Below are positions 17,816-28,600 of a DNA stretch of 64,000 bases, in pieces. Under the pieces are notes generated by a model. The model made no database searches and was not told where the DNA came from. It saw only the letters and a list, made by a program, of their open reading frames with translations. The position numbers and the translations under genes were made by a program. The DNA is from JAMZMI01 sp049115715 (GTDB lineage: Bacteria > Bacteroidota > Bacteroidia > Cytophagales > Cyclobacteriaceae): assembly GCA_049115715.1 (NCBI GenBank), contig JAGDZQ010000007.1:55304-119303 (forward strand). Reading direction: 5' to 3'. Position 1 is the first letter of the stretch. The number at the start of each line of letters is the position of its first letter.

Positions 17816-19120
17816 ATGTTAAAATACTCCTTCTTATTTATTTTCAGTATTGCTATGGTGATTTCCACCAGTGCTCAAACTGAGTGGCAATGGCCTTCAA
17901 CTCCTGAGCTCAAAACCGAAGCTCTCGAAAAACAAGCTTACTATAAAGTGTTAATGAATTCAAGCGAGCCCGAGAAAGCACTCTCTACACTCCACTGGCT
18001 GTACAATTACAACCCTCAATTGCATCCTTCGATCTATAAGGATGGCGCTAAAAATATTGAAAACATACTGAAGAAGGAGCTCAGCAAAAAAAGAAGAGAG
18101 GAACTTGAGGACTCGCTTATTTGGATGTACGATCAACGTATTGATTATTTCGGAGATAAATCTGCCGTGGATAGAAGAGCTTATACCGCGTTTAAACTCC
18201 ATTATAAAAATGCAAAAAAGTATCCGCTACTATCTCAATTGTATGATACGCTATTTACACTTCCTTCAAGTAGCATTTCAGATTTCAACCTGACTCCATA
18301 TATGACACTTGGGGTCTATTACTTCAAGGCAAAGCCTAAAGAGTTTACCGCAGAAATGTTGATCGATGTGTATGACAGGATCACGGAGGTAATTGAAGCC
18401 AAAAAGGCTCATGGTGGAAATACTTCCAAAATGCAAAAGGAGCAGGATAAAGTAGATGCACTCTTCGGCACTAGCGATCCTTTGGATTGTGAATTTATCG
18501 AAATCAAAATGCTTCCAAGATTGAAGGAAAACCCTGAAAACATTAAACTTATCAAGAAAACTTTTGCCTATCTGTTAAAAGCGAAATGTACCGACAAGGC
18601 GTATTTTCTAGATGTGGCTGAGTCGCTATACGAAAAGGAGCCTAGCGCTAAATTGGCGAAAATCATAGCAGACAGATACTCATTCGCTGAGGAGTATGTG
18701 AAAGCGATCGAATATTATAAATACGCAGAGTCTCTGACTACAGAGGGTGCGGATAAGTATGAATTACTATTCAAAGAGGCTCAAGTGTATTCAAGAATGG
18801 AAAATAAAGTTGGAGCGCGCAAGAAAGCGATCGAGGCTCTTAGTGTAAAACCTGAAGATAAAAAGTCTCTAAATCTGATTGGCAATCTATACTTCAAAAG
18901 CTACGATGAATGCAAGGAGGGTGAAAGTAGAGTGATAGATCGATCTGTCTTTTTAGCAGCTTATGAAATGTACAGAAGAGCTGGAAATGAGGACATGATG
19001 AAGCAAGCGAAAGAACAATTTCCTTCTATTGAAGACATTTTCAATGAGGGTTTTCACGAAGGTGACAATGTAATAGCACCGTGTTGGATTCAAATGTCAA
19101 TCGTACTGCAACGTAGGTAA
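17816..19120 (+). CDS. TPR-containing secreted protein, 434 aa
   Basis: The protein opens with a signal peptide (LFIFSIAMVISTSAQ). The rest is alpha-helical with tetratricopeptide-like helices, clearest at about residues 270-370 (AEEYVKAIEYYKYAESL and KVGARKKAIEALSVKPEDKKSLNLIG). TPR proteins bind partners, here probably in the periplasm. The last ~25 residues (IFNEGFHEGDNVIAPCW) are a segment I have seen at the end of such Bacteroidota TPR proteins. Convergent with the hydrolase at 19131. Confidence 0.8.
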   Translation: MLKYSFLFIFSIAMVISTSAQTEWQWPSTPELKTEALEKQAYYKVLMNSSEPEKALSTLHWLYNYNPQLHPSIYKDGAKNIENILKKELSKKRREELEDSLIWMYDQRIDYFGDKSAVDRRAYTAFKLHYKNAKKYPLLSQLYDTLFTLPSSSISDFNLTPYMTLGVYYFKAKPKEFTAEMLIDVYDRITEVIEAKKAHGGNTSKMQKEQDKVDALFGTSDPLDCEFIEIKMLPRLKENPENIKLIKKTFAYLLKAKCTDKAYFLDVAESLYEKEPSAKLAKIIADRYSFAEEYVKAIEYYKYAESLTTEGADKYELLFKEAQVYSRMENKVGARKKAIEALSVKPEDKKSLNLIGNLYFKSYDECKEGESRVIDRSVFLAAYEMYRRAGNEDMMKQAKEQFPSIEDIFNEGFHEGDNVIAPCWIQMSIVLQRR

Positions 19121-19130
19121 ATCCTTAGCT

Positions 19131-20159
19131 TTATTTATTATTCTCGGTAAGCCAACTTACTACTCGTCTTACTTGATTCATACTGTGACCATCACTTGTC
19201 AGCACATATTCAAAAGATGATCGATCTTTCATCTTATCGATGAGTTCGGAAGCGTGAAAAAGTGGTACAGTATCGTCATTTCTTCCATGCAATAACAACA
19301 AGTTACCTTGGTAGTTTTCAATAAAATGTAGCGGTGAACATCTGATTATCTTTTTTCTAATTTCATAAAAAGGAAGATCGTACGCCAAAAATATGTATCT
19401 GTATTGTCTCCCATATCTTTTGTAACCGTGCATTCTCAGAAAATCTGTAGGCCCTGATTGGGATATGATGCAGTTGAAATTGGTATTCCTAATCCCAGCC
19501 AAAAGCGCTACTGTTCCTCCTCTACTTACTCCATAAATGGCGAGTCTGGTAGAGTCGACATTCCCAAGTTTTGTTTGCGTCAGGTGAAGCAATCGCAAAG
19601 CATCTGAAGTAGCACCATCGAATGCATCTCCAAAGAAACCATCAGAGCAATAGAATTTCTTATTGGCATATAATGACTGTCCTCGGTAGGAAGGGACAAC
19701 AATAAAGTAATCGTCAAGATGCTGTGATAGAAATCCCGTCATACTTCGTTCGAGCTTTGTGCTAGGATCGAGTTGATTAAGCCCATCGGCCCATACTATA
19801 AGCGGGTAGCTTTTCGAATAATCATATCCGCTTGGAAAAAGAACAGCTCCAAAGTGTCGATCTCCACCATAAGTGTGGGAAATGAGTTTACAGGTTCTTC
19901 CATATAGTGCAAACTCTTCCAGAATATCATATTGATCACTTTCGGAGTTAAAACTTCTCCATTCTTCAAGAACCTCTCCCTTCTCCAAGCTATCGACTGG
20001 CAAGAACAAGCTATCCAGATTAATATTCCTATTCAGATATAGATGGTCGTAGTTAACCCTCGATTCACATTCGTTTCCCGGTTTATATTGATAGTAAATG
20101 AATACTCCACCTACTATGATTGCAAATAGGAAAATTATTTTCTTAAAGGAGATTTGCAT
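19131..20159 (-). CDS. Alpha/beta hydrolase, prolyl-oligopeptidase type
   Basis: A 342-aa protein with an N-terminal hydrophobic anchor or signal (IIFLFAIIVGGVFIYY). The C-terminal half is a hydrolase fold of the S9 type: nucleophile elbow GVSRGGTVA (G-x-S-x-G), Asp in HGRNDDTVP, and His in SDGHSMNQ. It is most likely an esterase or peptidase outside the cytoplasm. Convergent with the TPR gene (10-base gap). Downstream of the minus-strand permease operon with an ~80-base gap, so it may be independently expressed. Confidence 0.85.
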   Translation of the reverse strand: MQISFKKIIFLFAIIVGGVFIYYQYKPGNECESRVNYDHLYLNRNINLDSLFLPVDSLEKGEVLEEWRSFNSESDQYDILEEFALYGRTCKLISHTYGGDRHFGAVLFPSGYDYSKSYPLIVWADGLNQLDPSTKLERSMTGFLSQHLDDYFIVVPSYRGQSLYANKKFYCSDGFFGDAFDGATSDALRLLHLTQTKLGNVDSTRLAIYGVSRGGTVALLAGIRNTNFNCIISQSGPTDFLRMHGYKRYGRQYRYIFLAYDLPFYEIRKKIIRCSPLHFIENYQGNLLLLHGRNDDTVPLFHASELIDKMKDRSSFEYVLTSDGHSMNQVRRVVSWLTENNK

Positions 20160-20237
20160 TGAAAGTTAATTGAGAGTTAATCTCTCAAATATAAGGATAC
20201 AAGCAAAACCAACATAAGCCATAATCAAGCAGGCATT

Positions 20238-22874
20238 TCACTCGTCCTTAAGCGTACTCGCAGGACTAAGAATTGCCACCCTATATATCTGATATCCTAC
20301 GATGGCAAAAGCGAAAATCATCAGTGCAATGGCTGAAAGGGGAAGTGATTCCCATGGAAAAAGTATTCTGTAGGCATATCCATTGAGCCATGAGTCAACT
20401 CCCAGATAAACGAGTGGTACACCCAACACCACAGATACGATTATGAGAATAAGAAAATCCTTATAGAATATTCCTATGATCTGAGCTACACTAGCTCCTA
20501 GTACTTTTCGCACTCCTACTTCCTTTGTTCGCTGCATAGCTATAAATGAAGCCAGACCAAATAAACCAAGAGATGCCACCAATATTGCGAAAATAGAAAA
20601 AGCAACAAAGACGTTTCCAAACCTTTTATCTGCCAAGTATAGTTGATCATATCGCTCATCTACGAAGTTGTAGTTTAGTGCTTCTGTAGGAAAAAATTGG
20701 CTCCAGGTCTTCTTGACATGATTAAGGCCTTCTTCAATATTTTCCCCTGATAGTTTTACAACCGTGTTGCCTGGATGTGTCCAGTTAAAATAGATAGTAG
20801 GTTCTATTGCATTCTTAAGTGTACCTCGATATACATCTTTCACAATACCAATAATGGGATATCGATTATTGCTAAGTTCCTTACCAAAAAGTATTTTGTT
20901 TCCAAGGATAGACTCATTCACTTCCAAACCATGCCTTTTAAGAAAAGCTTCATTCACGATAGCTGCGCTGGAATCGGACTTCATGCCTTTTATAAAAGTT
21001 CTTCCATGGAGTATCTTCATATCCAAAACATCTACCGTGTTTTCATCCAAAGACTGAACATAGGTAGTACCGTCGAGAAAGTCCGTCATTCCCATAATTC
21101 TGGCACCACTGCCATTTGAATTAACATCAGAGGCTCCTCCACCCGGGATATTAGATATTCTTGCGACGTTCTCGATATTGTGATTGGTGCGTAGCTCATT
21201 GAGGAATGATAATTTCTTTTGCAAAAACGCATCCCTATCCCCTCCTGATTCCAACCTTGGGTTTGCAAAACCTATTACCTTATCTACATTCAGTCCAAGA
21301 TCTTTGGATCTCATATGCTGAACTTGCTTGTACACAGCAAATGTGCCAGTGAGAAGAATAAAAGATGCAGCGAACTGTGTGACAACCAAACTTTTGCGAA
21401 GCAATGCGCCACTCTTAGAGTTGCGAAATTTCCCTTTGAGGACCGTAACGGGTTTGAAACTGGAAAGAACCACTGCGGGATAAAAACCTGAAATGATAAC
21501 TCCAAGTAGAAAAAACAGAAAAAGTCGACCAATGAAATATGAATCATTCCATAAATGAGTCGCCATTTCTCTTCCAATCAAATTATTGAAATATGGCAAT
21601 ATGAACTCTGCTAACCCAAATGCTATCAGGCAGCCAAAAAAATTGATAATCAAAGCCTCCATTAAGAATTGAGTAACCAGCTGTCCTTTTTTCGCGCCAA
21701 TTACTTTTCTTAGGCCAACTTCTTTGGCTCTATCCACCGCACGAGCGGTTGCCAGGTTGATGTAGTTTACCCAAGCAATGATCAGAATAAATATAGAAAT
21801 AATAACAAGCACTTTGACTGATTTGGCATCTCCATGTGCTTCTGGCTCGTATGTCTGCACAGAATGAAGGTGAATGTCTTGAACGGGCTGTAGATTGAAC
21901 ACCAATGAGCTTTCTTCTCCTATGAATTTTCTGGCTAAGCCCGGAAGCAAACCATTTATCTTCTCCAGATCAGAATCCGGGGCAAGCTGCACGTAAGTGT
22001 AGTAATTGTATCCATTCCAAGCCTCCTGGGTTAAAAAATCCTTAATCGTACTTAGTGAAATGAGTGCATCAAAATGATAATGGGTATTCTCTGGAACGTC
22101 CTGCATGACACCTGTTACCTTAAACGACTTATTAAAACCGCTGTAGAGATATAGTTCCTTTCCTACCGGATTTTCAGAACCAAAATATTTTTTTGCCTTA
22201 GCCTGAGTAAGTACGATTGTATTTGGTTCTATCAGTTGATGATTTGGATCTCCACTGATCAACTCATAAGAAAACAGTTTTAGAAAGCTAGAATCAGCCC
22301 CAAGCACCATTTTTTCTGCAATTAAGTTTTCACCATTCTTAAAGGTGATCTCATTGAATTTGTAAGTCGTGGTATAATTGATGACTTCTGGTAACTCGTC
22401 CATCAATGCTTTGCCTGATGGATTGAAAGACATGGCATCCCGAGTACCCATAACACCATCTACCACTTGATCTGTGGTCAATCTATAGAGTTGGTCTGAG
22501 TTCTCTATAAAGTCATCGTAACTCTTCTCAAACTTGATGTATTGGTTGATAAGTAAAAACGCTCCCAAACCAATGGCGAGCCCAAACACATTGATAAAGG
22601 TGTAAGCACGATGCTTGTTTAAGTTCCTTAAGCTTATTTTAAAATAATTTCTGAGCATACCTGTATCATTTATAAAAGTGTGTAATGCAAATTCTCTGAG
22701 TAGCGATGGCCTAAAGAGCATAATGACTCTTGCCATATGAAGCAGATCGGACTTGATCGCTGGCATATCTGCATAGGATCGATCATAGATTTCCTCCAGA
22801 TCGCCTGAGATGTCTCTATAGTAATCAGGGTGACAGTACCACCTAAGAAGCCGATCTGCAAGCCTCTTAATCAT
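20238..22874 (-). CDS. MacB/FtsX-type ABC transporter permease with prefix domain
   Basis: An 878-aa permease. Residues 1-70 form a soluble prefix (HPDYYRDISGDLEEIYD-like) seen in Cytophagales permeases next to PadR genes. Then come two repeats of membrane helix, large periplasmic MacB-core domain and FtsX-type helices; EVGLRKVIGA and EVGVRKVLGAS are the conserved FtsX cytoplasmic loops. Such permeases need a separate ATPase; none is adjacent. The 4-base ATGA overlap with padR shows coupling. Cargo unknown; candidates are lipids, peptides or antimicrobial efflux. Confidence 0.9.
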   Translation of the reverse strand: MIKRLADRLLRWYCHPDYYRDISGDLEEIYDRSYADMPAIKSDLLHMARVIMLFRPSLLREFALHTFINDTGMLRNYFKISLRNLNKHRAYTFINVFGLAIGLGAFLLINQYIKFEKSYDDFIENSDQLYRLTTDQVVDGVMGTRDAMSFNPSGKALMDELPEVINYTTTYKFNEITFKNGENLIAEKMVLGADSSFLKLFSYELISGDPNHQLIEPNTIVLTQAKAKKYFGSENPVGKELYLYSGFNKSFKVTGVMQDVPENTHYHFDALISLSTIKDFLTQEAWNGYNYYTYVQLAPDSDLEKINGLLPGLARKFIGEESSLVFNLQPVQDIHLHSVQTYEPEAHGDAKSVKVLVIISIFILIIAWVNYINLATARAVDRAKEVGLRKVIGAKKGQLVTQFLMEALIINFFGCLIAFGLAEFILPYFNNLIGREMATHLWNDSYFIGRLFLFFLLGVIISGFYPAVVLSSFKPVTVLKGKFRNSKSGALLRKSLVVTQFAASFILLTGTFAVYKQVQHMRSKDLGLNVDKVIGFANPRLESGGDRDAFLQKKLSFLNELRTNHNIENVARISNIPGGGASDVNSNGSGARIMGMTDFLDGTTYVQSLDENTVDVLDMKILHGRTFIKGMKSDSSAAIVNEAFLKRHGLEVNESILGNKILFGKELSNNRYPIIGIVKDVYRGTLKNAIEPTIYFNWTHPGNTVVKLSGENIEEGLNHVKKTWSQFFPTEALNYNFVDERYDQLYLADKRFGNVFVAFSIFAILVASLGLFGLASFIAMQRTKEVGVRKVLGASVAQIIGIFYKDFLILIIVSVVLGVPLVYLGVDSWLNGYAYRILFPWESLPLSAIALMIFAFAIVGYQIYRVAILSPASTLKDE

Positions 22875-23209
22875 GTGAGCTTAAGTTCAAAAGCTGCCGG
22901 AGGTATAGCAGTCCAAAGTTCCATTCTTACATCTTTGGAATATTCCAATGCCTTCTTTCCGTAAGCTGTTATGGTGAAGTATTTTTTGGGTTTACCTCCT
23001 CGCTGTTCATTCGCTTCTCCTACTTCTGAAGTGAGATAGCCCTTTTTTTCCATTCTGCGGAGAGCAGATTGCAGAGCGCCCACGCTTACCTTTCTCTTGA
23101 GTCGCGATTCTATTTCATCTTTGATTGCTACCCCGTACGCGTTTTGATAAAGCACGCCAACAGTGAGCAAAACAATTTCTTCAAATTCACCTAGTTGATA
23201 TTCCTTCAT
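22871..23209 (-). CDS. PadR-family transcriptional regulator
   Basis: A 112-aa PadR winged-helix regulator. Typical features are VLLTVGVLYQNAYG, the recognition region VGALQSALRRMEKKGYL, and a C-terminal helix. It overlaps the permease by 4 bases, so it most likely represses its own operon in response to the permease substrate. A 22-base direct repeat and palindrome lie directly upstream at 23215-23280. Confidence 0.92.
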   Translation of the reverse strand: MKEYQLGEFEEIVLLTVGVLYQNAYGVAIKDEIESRLKRKVSVGALQSALRRMEKKGYLTSEVGEANEQRGGKPKKYFTITAYGKKALEYSKDVRMELWTAIPPAAFELKLT

Positions 23210-23214
23210 GATCG

Positions 23215-23280
23215 CAATGTCCTATATGTAGTATTGCAATACTAAGAAATAAAATTTACAATGTCCTATATGTAGTATTG
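23215..23280 (-). promoter_or_regulatory. Probable PadR operator, repeated 22-mer and palindrome
   Basis: The 22-mer CAATGTCCTATATGTAGTATTG occurs twice in direct orientation, at 23215-23236 and 23259-23280, 44 bases apart. The end of the first copy runs into its complement to form the palindrome TAGTATTGCAATACTA (23229-23244). On the gene strand copy one ends 5 bases before the padR start codon, so a bound protein would block both promoter and translation start. Likely the autoregulatory site of the padR-permease operon. Confidence 0.75.
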
Positions 23281-23342
23281 ATATTTTAGTCCGAAAGAAA
23301 TTATATAGAATATCTCTGGAAGTGCTCTGTGAATGCTGGCCG

Positions 23343-25523
23343 CTATTTGATCACAAACGTGCCATGTCCCTTAGCAATGGCAATATCTTGCCTGACTCGC
23401 TCCTGCACCGACCTCCAATCAAGAAGAAAAGTTCTCGCCAGCATTTGAGACTTGTAGTTTTTTTCAGAGATGGTTGCGTAATTTTTCCAGTGTTCTAGTG
23501 CTTTTTCCAGATGAGTTATTGCTTGAATTTGATGGGTTTTATCGCTTTTCTCCTTATAATAAACCAATTCCACAGCGCCTTGAATCTTTGCTGCATAGTA
23601 TTCGGCGAGGTATGACATAGCTTCCATGTCATCGATTAACGTGCTGAGCTCCTCCGTATTTTCATCGCTTCGAAGTACTTCTAATTGACTGAAAATGTAT
23701 CTGGAATAATCTTGCAAGCTGTCAATAACATTTAATGGAGTCTGCTTATCCGTAGTTTCTCCTGCCAAAACGGTTTTCACAAATTTCCTTGGGTTAAGAA
23801 TATCACTTCCCTTCATGGTGGGGTTGTCCATAAAATGAGTGACATCTCTAAATCCTCCCCATTTTGGTTTAGTTAAGCAACCTTCTGCTGCAAACATGTG
23901 ATCCCAATCCCGCCAGTGAAACACATTCACAAGAGGAATAACTTTTGATGCTTGCTTCCATGTCTCATACAATAGTGCTGCATCTATTGTGGGAAAACGA
24001 TGTGCTAGTTTTTTTACAAAAAACTCCTTATCCAGATCGGCATTATAGCCCAATCGTCCCCAAAGCATAAAATTGTACCAATGTTTCTTGATTTCAAGCT
24101 CACCTTGCAGCTCTGAGTTTTTACTGATGAATTCTCTGCCCCAAACATAGCCATCTGACCCCATGTGATAGCCGGCAGTATAGTCTTCTGGAAAATGCGT
24201 AAGAAATGCTCTTACATAATCTGGGTCTCCCCATCGATAAACGAATATGTCATCATTTCGAAGGTTCCACCATGATTTAAGTCCATAGTTCTTCATAGAA
24301 GCTACATGACCCTTTGCAAAAGGTAGTTTCGGAGAAGAGTACAATCTGGCTTTGGCATATTTGAAACTCACTTCGAATGAGTCAGGATAATCCCCCCAGT
24401 ATTTCATAATCTCCTCCATATCTGAAAACCAGACCCGATGAATAAAATCAATGGTCCGATTTGGCTGCTGTTTCTTTGCATCCAAAATCCCCAAACCGTA
24501 AGTCTCCCAAAGCCATTTTTCCCTGTTATAATTATCCCAACCTTTTGGCATGTGCTCCCCTGCCGTAACTCCTATCCCCTTCACATTCGGATAGGTAAGT
24601 AAAAACGTTTTTACTGCCTCACGGTAGTAGGCTCGTGTTTTGGGGTTATCCATTTGATGAGTAACGCCATACTTACCAGGGATCTCCTCAAGCATGCGCA
24701 CATCGTATGTTTTATAAAAGGGATCAACAGGAGTAGCAACGCTATTCGGACATATATTCCATGTAATAAAGTGGATATCTATTCCCCTGTTGGCAGCACG
24801 CTTCATCACTTTCTGCCAAAAAGAAATCTTCTCATCGATGGACATCTTTTTAACCACCTTCAAATTGTCCATTACATTCTTTGTGACCAGTTGAGGGTCT
24901 CCCCATTCGTTCTCGATACCTACTGGACTGAGTGTTGTTACCATTACATCATTTAGAGCTACATCCTCATAATCAGGCATCTTGATCATAGAGGGAAATG
25001 GATGGGGGTTCCACAATGTCAAAGCATTGTATCGATGAATCGCCATATTGTCTAAAAACTCTTCCCAAAAATCCCAATTCCACATTTCAACAATGTTCTT
25101 CTGAGCAGCATCTCCAGAGTCGTCATAGCTTGGAGTGCGAGCGTCTAATGGGATATTAAATTTTATTCCTCTTTTTTTCAGAAAAGGACTTCCCTTGAAA
25201 TCTTTTACTTCACCATAAAGATCAATCTGCTCTGCCAATTCTAACCCTCCATACATGAGACCATTGTAATCACCTCCAACTATTGACACCCTGCCCTCGC
25301 TTACTTTGATCTCATATTCTTCGCTCTTGTAATTGACCGTATCAATGAGATAATTAAACAATGAAGGTTCACTTAAGCCTCGGCTTAGTTTCGCTTCTTT
25401 GATCTGTCGTTTTGCAAATTCTATTTGCGGATGAAGGTGATCATGTTTGGTTTCGTTGTTTGTAGAACAGGAAGCAAGACATGCAAAAAGAGAGACAATT
25501 AGGGAAAGTGATAGGGATTTCAT
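23343..25523 (-). CDS. Glycoside-hydrolase-like lipoprotein, 726 aa
   Basis: The N-terminus is a lipoprotein signal (LFACLASCS). Residues ~40-110 (EYEIKVSEGRVSIVGGDYNGLMYGGLELAEQI) resemble the beta/alpha N-domain found in GH20, GH67 and related exo-glycosidases. Then a large domain reads like a TIM barrel (MAIHRYNALTLWNPHPF, GIDIHFITWNICP, VKGIGVTAGEHMP with a possible catalytic acid, then a long Trp-rich stretch). I think it is a secreted exo-acting glycosidase of the alpha-glucuronidase-like group, but I cannot assign the CAZy family or substrate. There are no SusC/SusD genes next to it. Confidence 0.7.
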   Translation of the reverse strand: MKSLSLSLIVSLFACLASCSTNNETKHDHLHPQIEFAKRQIKEAKLSRGLSEPSLFNYLIDTVNYKSEEYEIKVSEGRVSIVGGDYNGLMYGGLELAEQIDLYGEVKDFKGSPFLKKRGIKFNIPLDARTPSYDDSGDAAQKNIVEMWNWDFWEEFLDNMAIHRYNALTLWNPHPFPSMIKMPDYEDVALNDVMVTTLSPVGIENEWGDPQLVTKNVMDNLKVVKKMSIDEKISFWQKVMKRAANRGIDIHFITWNICPNSVATPVDPFYKTYDVRMLEEIPGKYGVTHQMDNPKTRAYYREAVKTFLLTYPNVKGIGVTAGEHMPKGWDNYNREKWLWETYGLGILDAKKQQPNRTIDFIHRVWFSDMEEIMKYWGDYPDSFEVSFKYAKARLYSSPKLPFAKGHVASMKNYGLKSWWNLRNDDIFVYRWGDPDYVRAFLTHFPEDYTAGYHMGSDGYVWGREFISKNSELQGELEIKKHWYNFMLWGRLGYNADLDKEFFVKKLAHRFPTIDAALLYETWKQASKVIPLVNVFHWRDWDHMFAAEGCLTKPKWGGFRDVTHFMDNPTMKGSDILNPRKFVKTVLAGETTDKQTPLNVIDSLQDYSRYIFSQLEVLRSDENTEELSTLIDDMEAMSYLAEYYAAKIQGAVELVYYKEKSDKTHQIQAITHLEKALEHWKNYATISEKNYKSQMLARTFLLDWRSVQERVRQDIAIAKGHGTFVIK

Positions 25524-25636
25524 TTCAGATTTTATTGTTTCTCAATTTAACAAAACCTGTCAAATGCACGATTGCACACGTTTGCTCTCTCTAAAAGTGA
25601 AAAGAAAGAGCTATAGATTAGTACGATTGCAATTCA

Positions 25637-28600
25637 TTATCGAACCAGAAACTTCCTTGATTGGCCGTCTATATTGATAAAATAAAGCCCAGGAGTTACT
25701 TTGGGAATAGTAAGAATCCATTCTTGTCTGCTTTCATCGTATACTTTATCCTGCAAAATGATCTTTCTTCCATAAATATCATGAATTGAAAAGGTCGTTT
25801 CGCTTGATGAATAGCTGATATGAATTTTGCCATCCTCATCTACGGGATTAGGGAAGAGGATCATATTTCCATTGAACTCTCTACCAGAAAGTGGTGCCAT
25901 TTTGAAATATTGCTTACCAAATTCAAAAGCTTGTTTGCCTACTTTATCTCCGATCAGCCTTCCAGGGATATCATCTGCTGGAGGATGAATACCGCCCCAT
26001 ATTCGGGATAAGCTACATTGATCTGAAGCATCTCGATAAGTTGCCCACTGCAAAATCACATCCTGACTTGGGCCTTCTTCGAAGACCAAAAATTCATTCT
26101 TCTTTGCTACAAATTCTCCGATTCCCCCTGGAAAAAAAGCATCCCCTGTTAGTTTAGTCATCATTTCCGCAGCAGCTCTGCTAAAGGTAGAATGCCCTGA
26201 TACATAACCAGCAAATGGAGGAGTCACAAAAGAGGGACGCTGATAGGGCCACCATTTTTCAGCCAAAATCCAGCCAACTCCAGCCTGATCTTTATCTGTA
26301 TTGCTGATTTCTCTATGTCCCCTCCAAGCATAGATTTTGATCTTACCAATGTTTTCATCCTCTGCTCCAGCCAGATCGTCTCCTTCTTCCACCAACTCAA
26401 TGAATCCATCTAATAAAGGAATGCCCGCTACGTCATAATTTGGTTTTTCAGGATCGCTGCTCTGTCCTCTTTCGGCCATATACCGAATGGCAGAAATCGG
26501 TCTTATGTAATCATACCATCCTTTTGCACTCCATGCGGCAATAGCCGCATCATGCATGGTTCCGCCAAGTAAAAAATAAGCTTTGACGTCCCATTCTAAG
26601 TCATCAATCAAATCTCCCTGTCCTTCAAACCTTTTTTCAAAATCAGGGTGATCATTTACGTAGTTCAACAATGTAAACCAGTGACCTGGTGGAGTTTCTG
26701 AATCTGGTCCATCTGCCCAAAACTCAGCTAGAACTCTAGCATAATCCCCTCTGGGTACTATTTGAGATTCATATGCAACTCCGGTTACTGGATTCAGATC
26801 ATGCCCCTTACTTATATCGCCTCCATCTATTAGATCATAAAACTCCCTATGTCCTTCCAATGTGACTGGTAAGCTTTCAAAATCGATGTTCCCGATTCGC
26901 TTCGGTGAGATGTCCCACTCTACTCCATCAAAAGGGTCTAAGTGAGAACTCCATGCTGATACCAGGGAGAAATTCCATTGATACAGCTTAGACTCATCAC
27001 TAAGCGTAGTTGTGTTTAGGTATGGAGGAGCTCCCGGATCAAGATGTACGCGATAGTCATCGCCATCTCTGGTTAAGACACTTACATCCTCTTCTTGAAG
27101 TGCAAATGCTGATACTGCTCCCCATTCGGGACTTAGAAACTCTGGTGTATTTATACCTATCGGGTTTCCTGCCTGATCTATGAACTGTCTTAGTTTGAGC
27201 GGCTGCCATCTGTTAGGATCATCAATCACTTGATTACCCCCCTTATCAGGATCCAAAGCCTCATTTACAGGATTGTAAAATGCATTGTCGTATTTGGATA
27301 CTTCCCTTGATGCATCGGTGTGTCCATACTGAATAATCTGATCAGCGATGTAGTTACCTAAGGCAACAGCCCCCCCAACTTGATAATTGGTTGTGGTAAT
27401 GCCGGGATCATATTCGAGGCGCTCCATTATACCATCAAATAGACTCAAAGTTTCTTCGCGGTTCGGAGAATCATTGAACCGGTAACTCAATAGTCTATAG
27501 GCTGCATAGCTGATCGTTTTGTTAACATTGATGCTAGTGTCGCCTTCAAAATCAAAACCCTCAAAATCACTTGTAAACCCTCCCAATTGATTACCCAATA
27601 AATAGGTCTGCACTTCCGAAGAATGATAGGCAGCCCATGAGTCATACATGGCAACACCAACATGAAATAAATTGCGGGCATGCACCGTAGGCCTGGCATA
27701 ATCATTCCTGATAGCCTCCAACAAAGCTTCGTTCCAAATACGCGCTATAGAAAAGTCGGATTGATCCTCAGAAGGCGTAAGGGTAACTTCAATCTGAACC
27801 GGACTACTGGAGCAGTTTTCATCTGAGGTCTTTACGCTCACCAAACCTTTAGCACCCAAGCCCCATCGAACAGAAACTTCGGAAGTTCCTTGCCCAGACA
27901 CTATGCGGCCTCCTTTAACTTCCCAATTGTATTGATGATTATCTAGTTCTTCGTATGAATAAATTTCTTCATTGAGGTTTCCAGACAGAATAGCTCCATT
28001 AAGAGTATAAGAATCAAGAAACTGACATGAACCATCATTCACGGTAGCATCAGGGTTATACGTACAAGATTCGGGATTGGTGCATCCAGGTATTTTAGTT
28101 GCTCCAAGTGACAAAGGCTCTAGCTCCTCGTTTTCCTTAACATACACAAATTGATTGAGCGTCAGATCATTGAAAGTTTGGGTTCCTCCTTTCGGCCATG
28201 TCACTTTCAATTCAATAATCTCATCCGCATCTGCTAACCCAAAATGTACTGGCATTAGGTTTTGTGTCATAAATCCTGCGCCAGTGTAAAAACGATGAAA
28301 TATCCCTTTATCAGTTTTTAGTTCAAGTTTCGTCCCGATAGCATCCCGATTTGAGTCAGTTCCTTCCAGCCAAACCTGTAACCAGCTTTTATCTCTGGGC
28401 GTACCCGACGTAATGAGGTTATTTTCATAAAAATGAACAATGTCATCCGAATTTGAGATGAGCACATCAGGATCTCCGTCACTGTCATAATCAAATATGG
28501 CAAGCGCATTTGCATCGGCCTCATCTCCCATACCTTTCTCCTCAGTCCGATTTTTGTATTCATGTTTCCCTTCCTTAAACTGATTTTCGTAGTAGTAATT

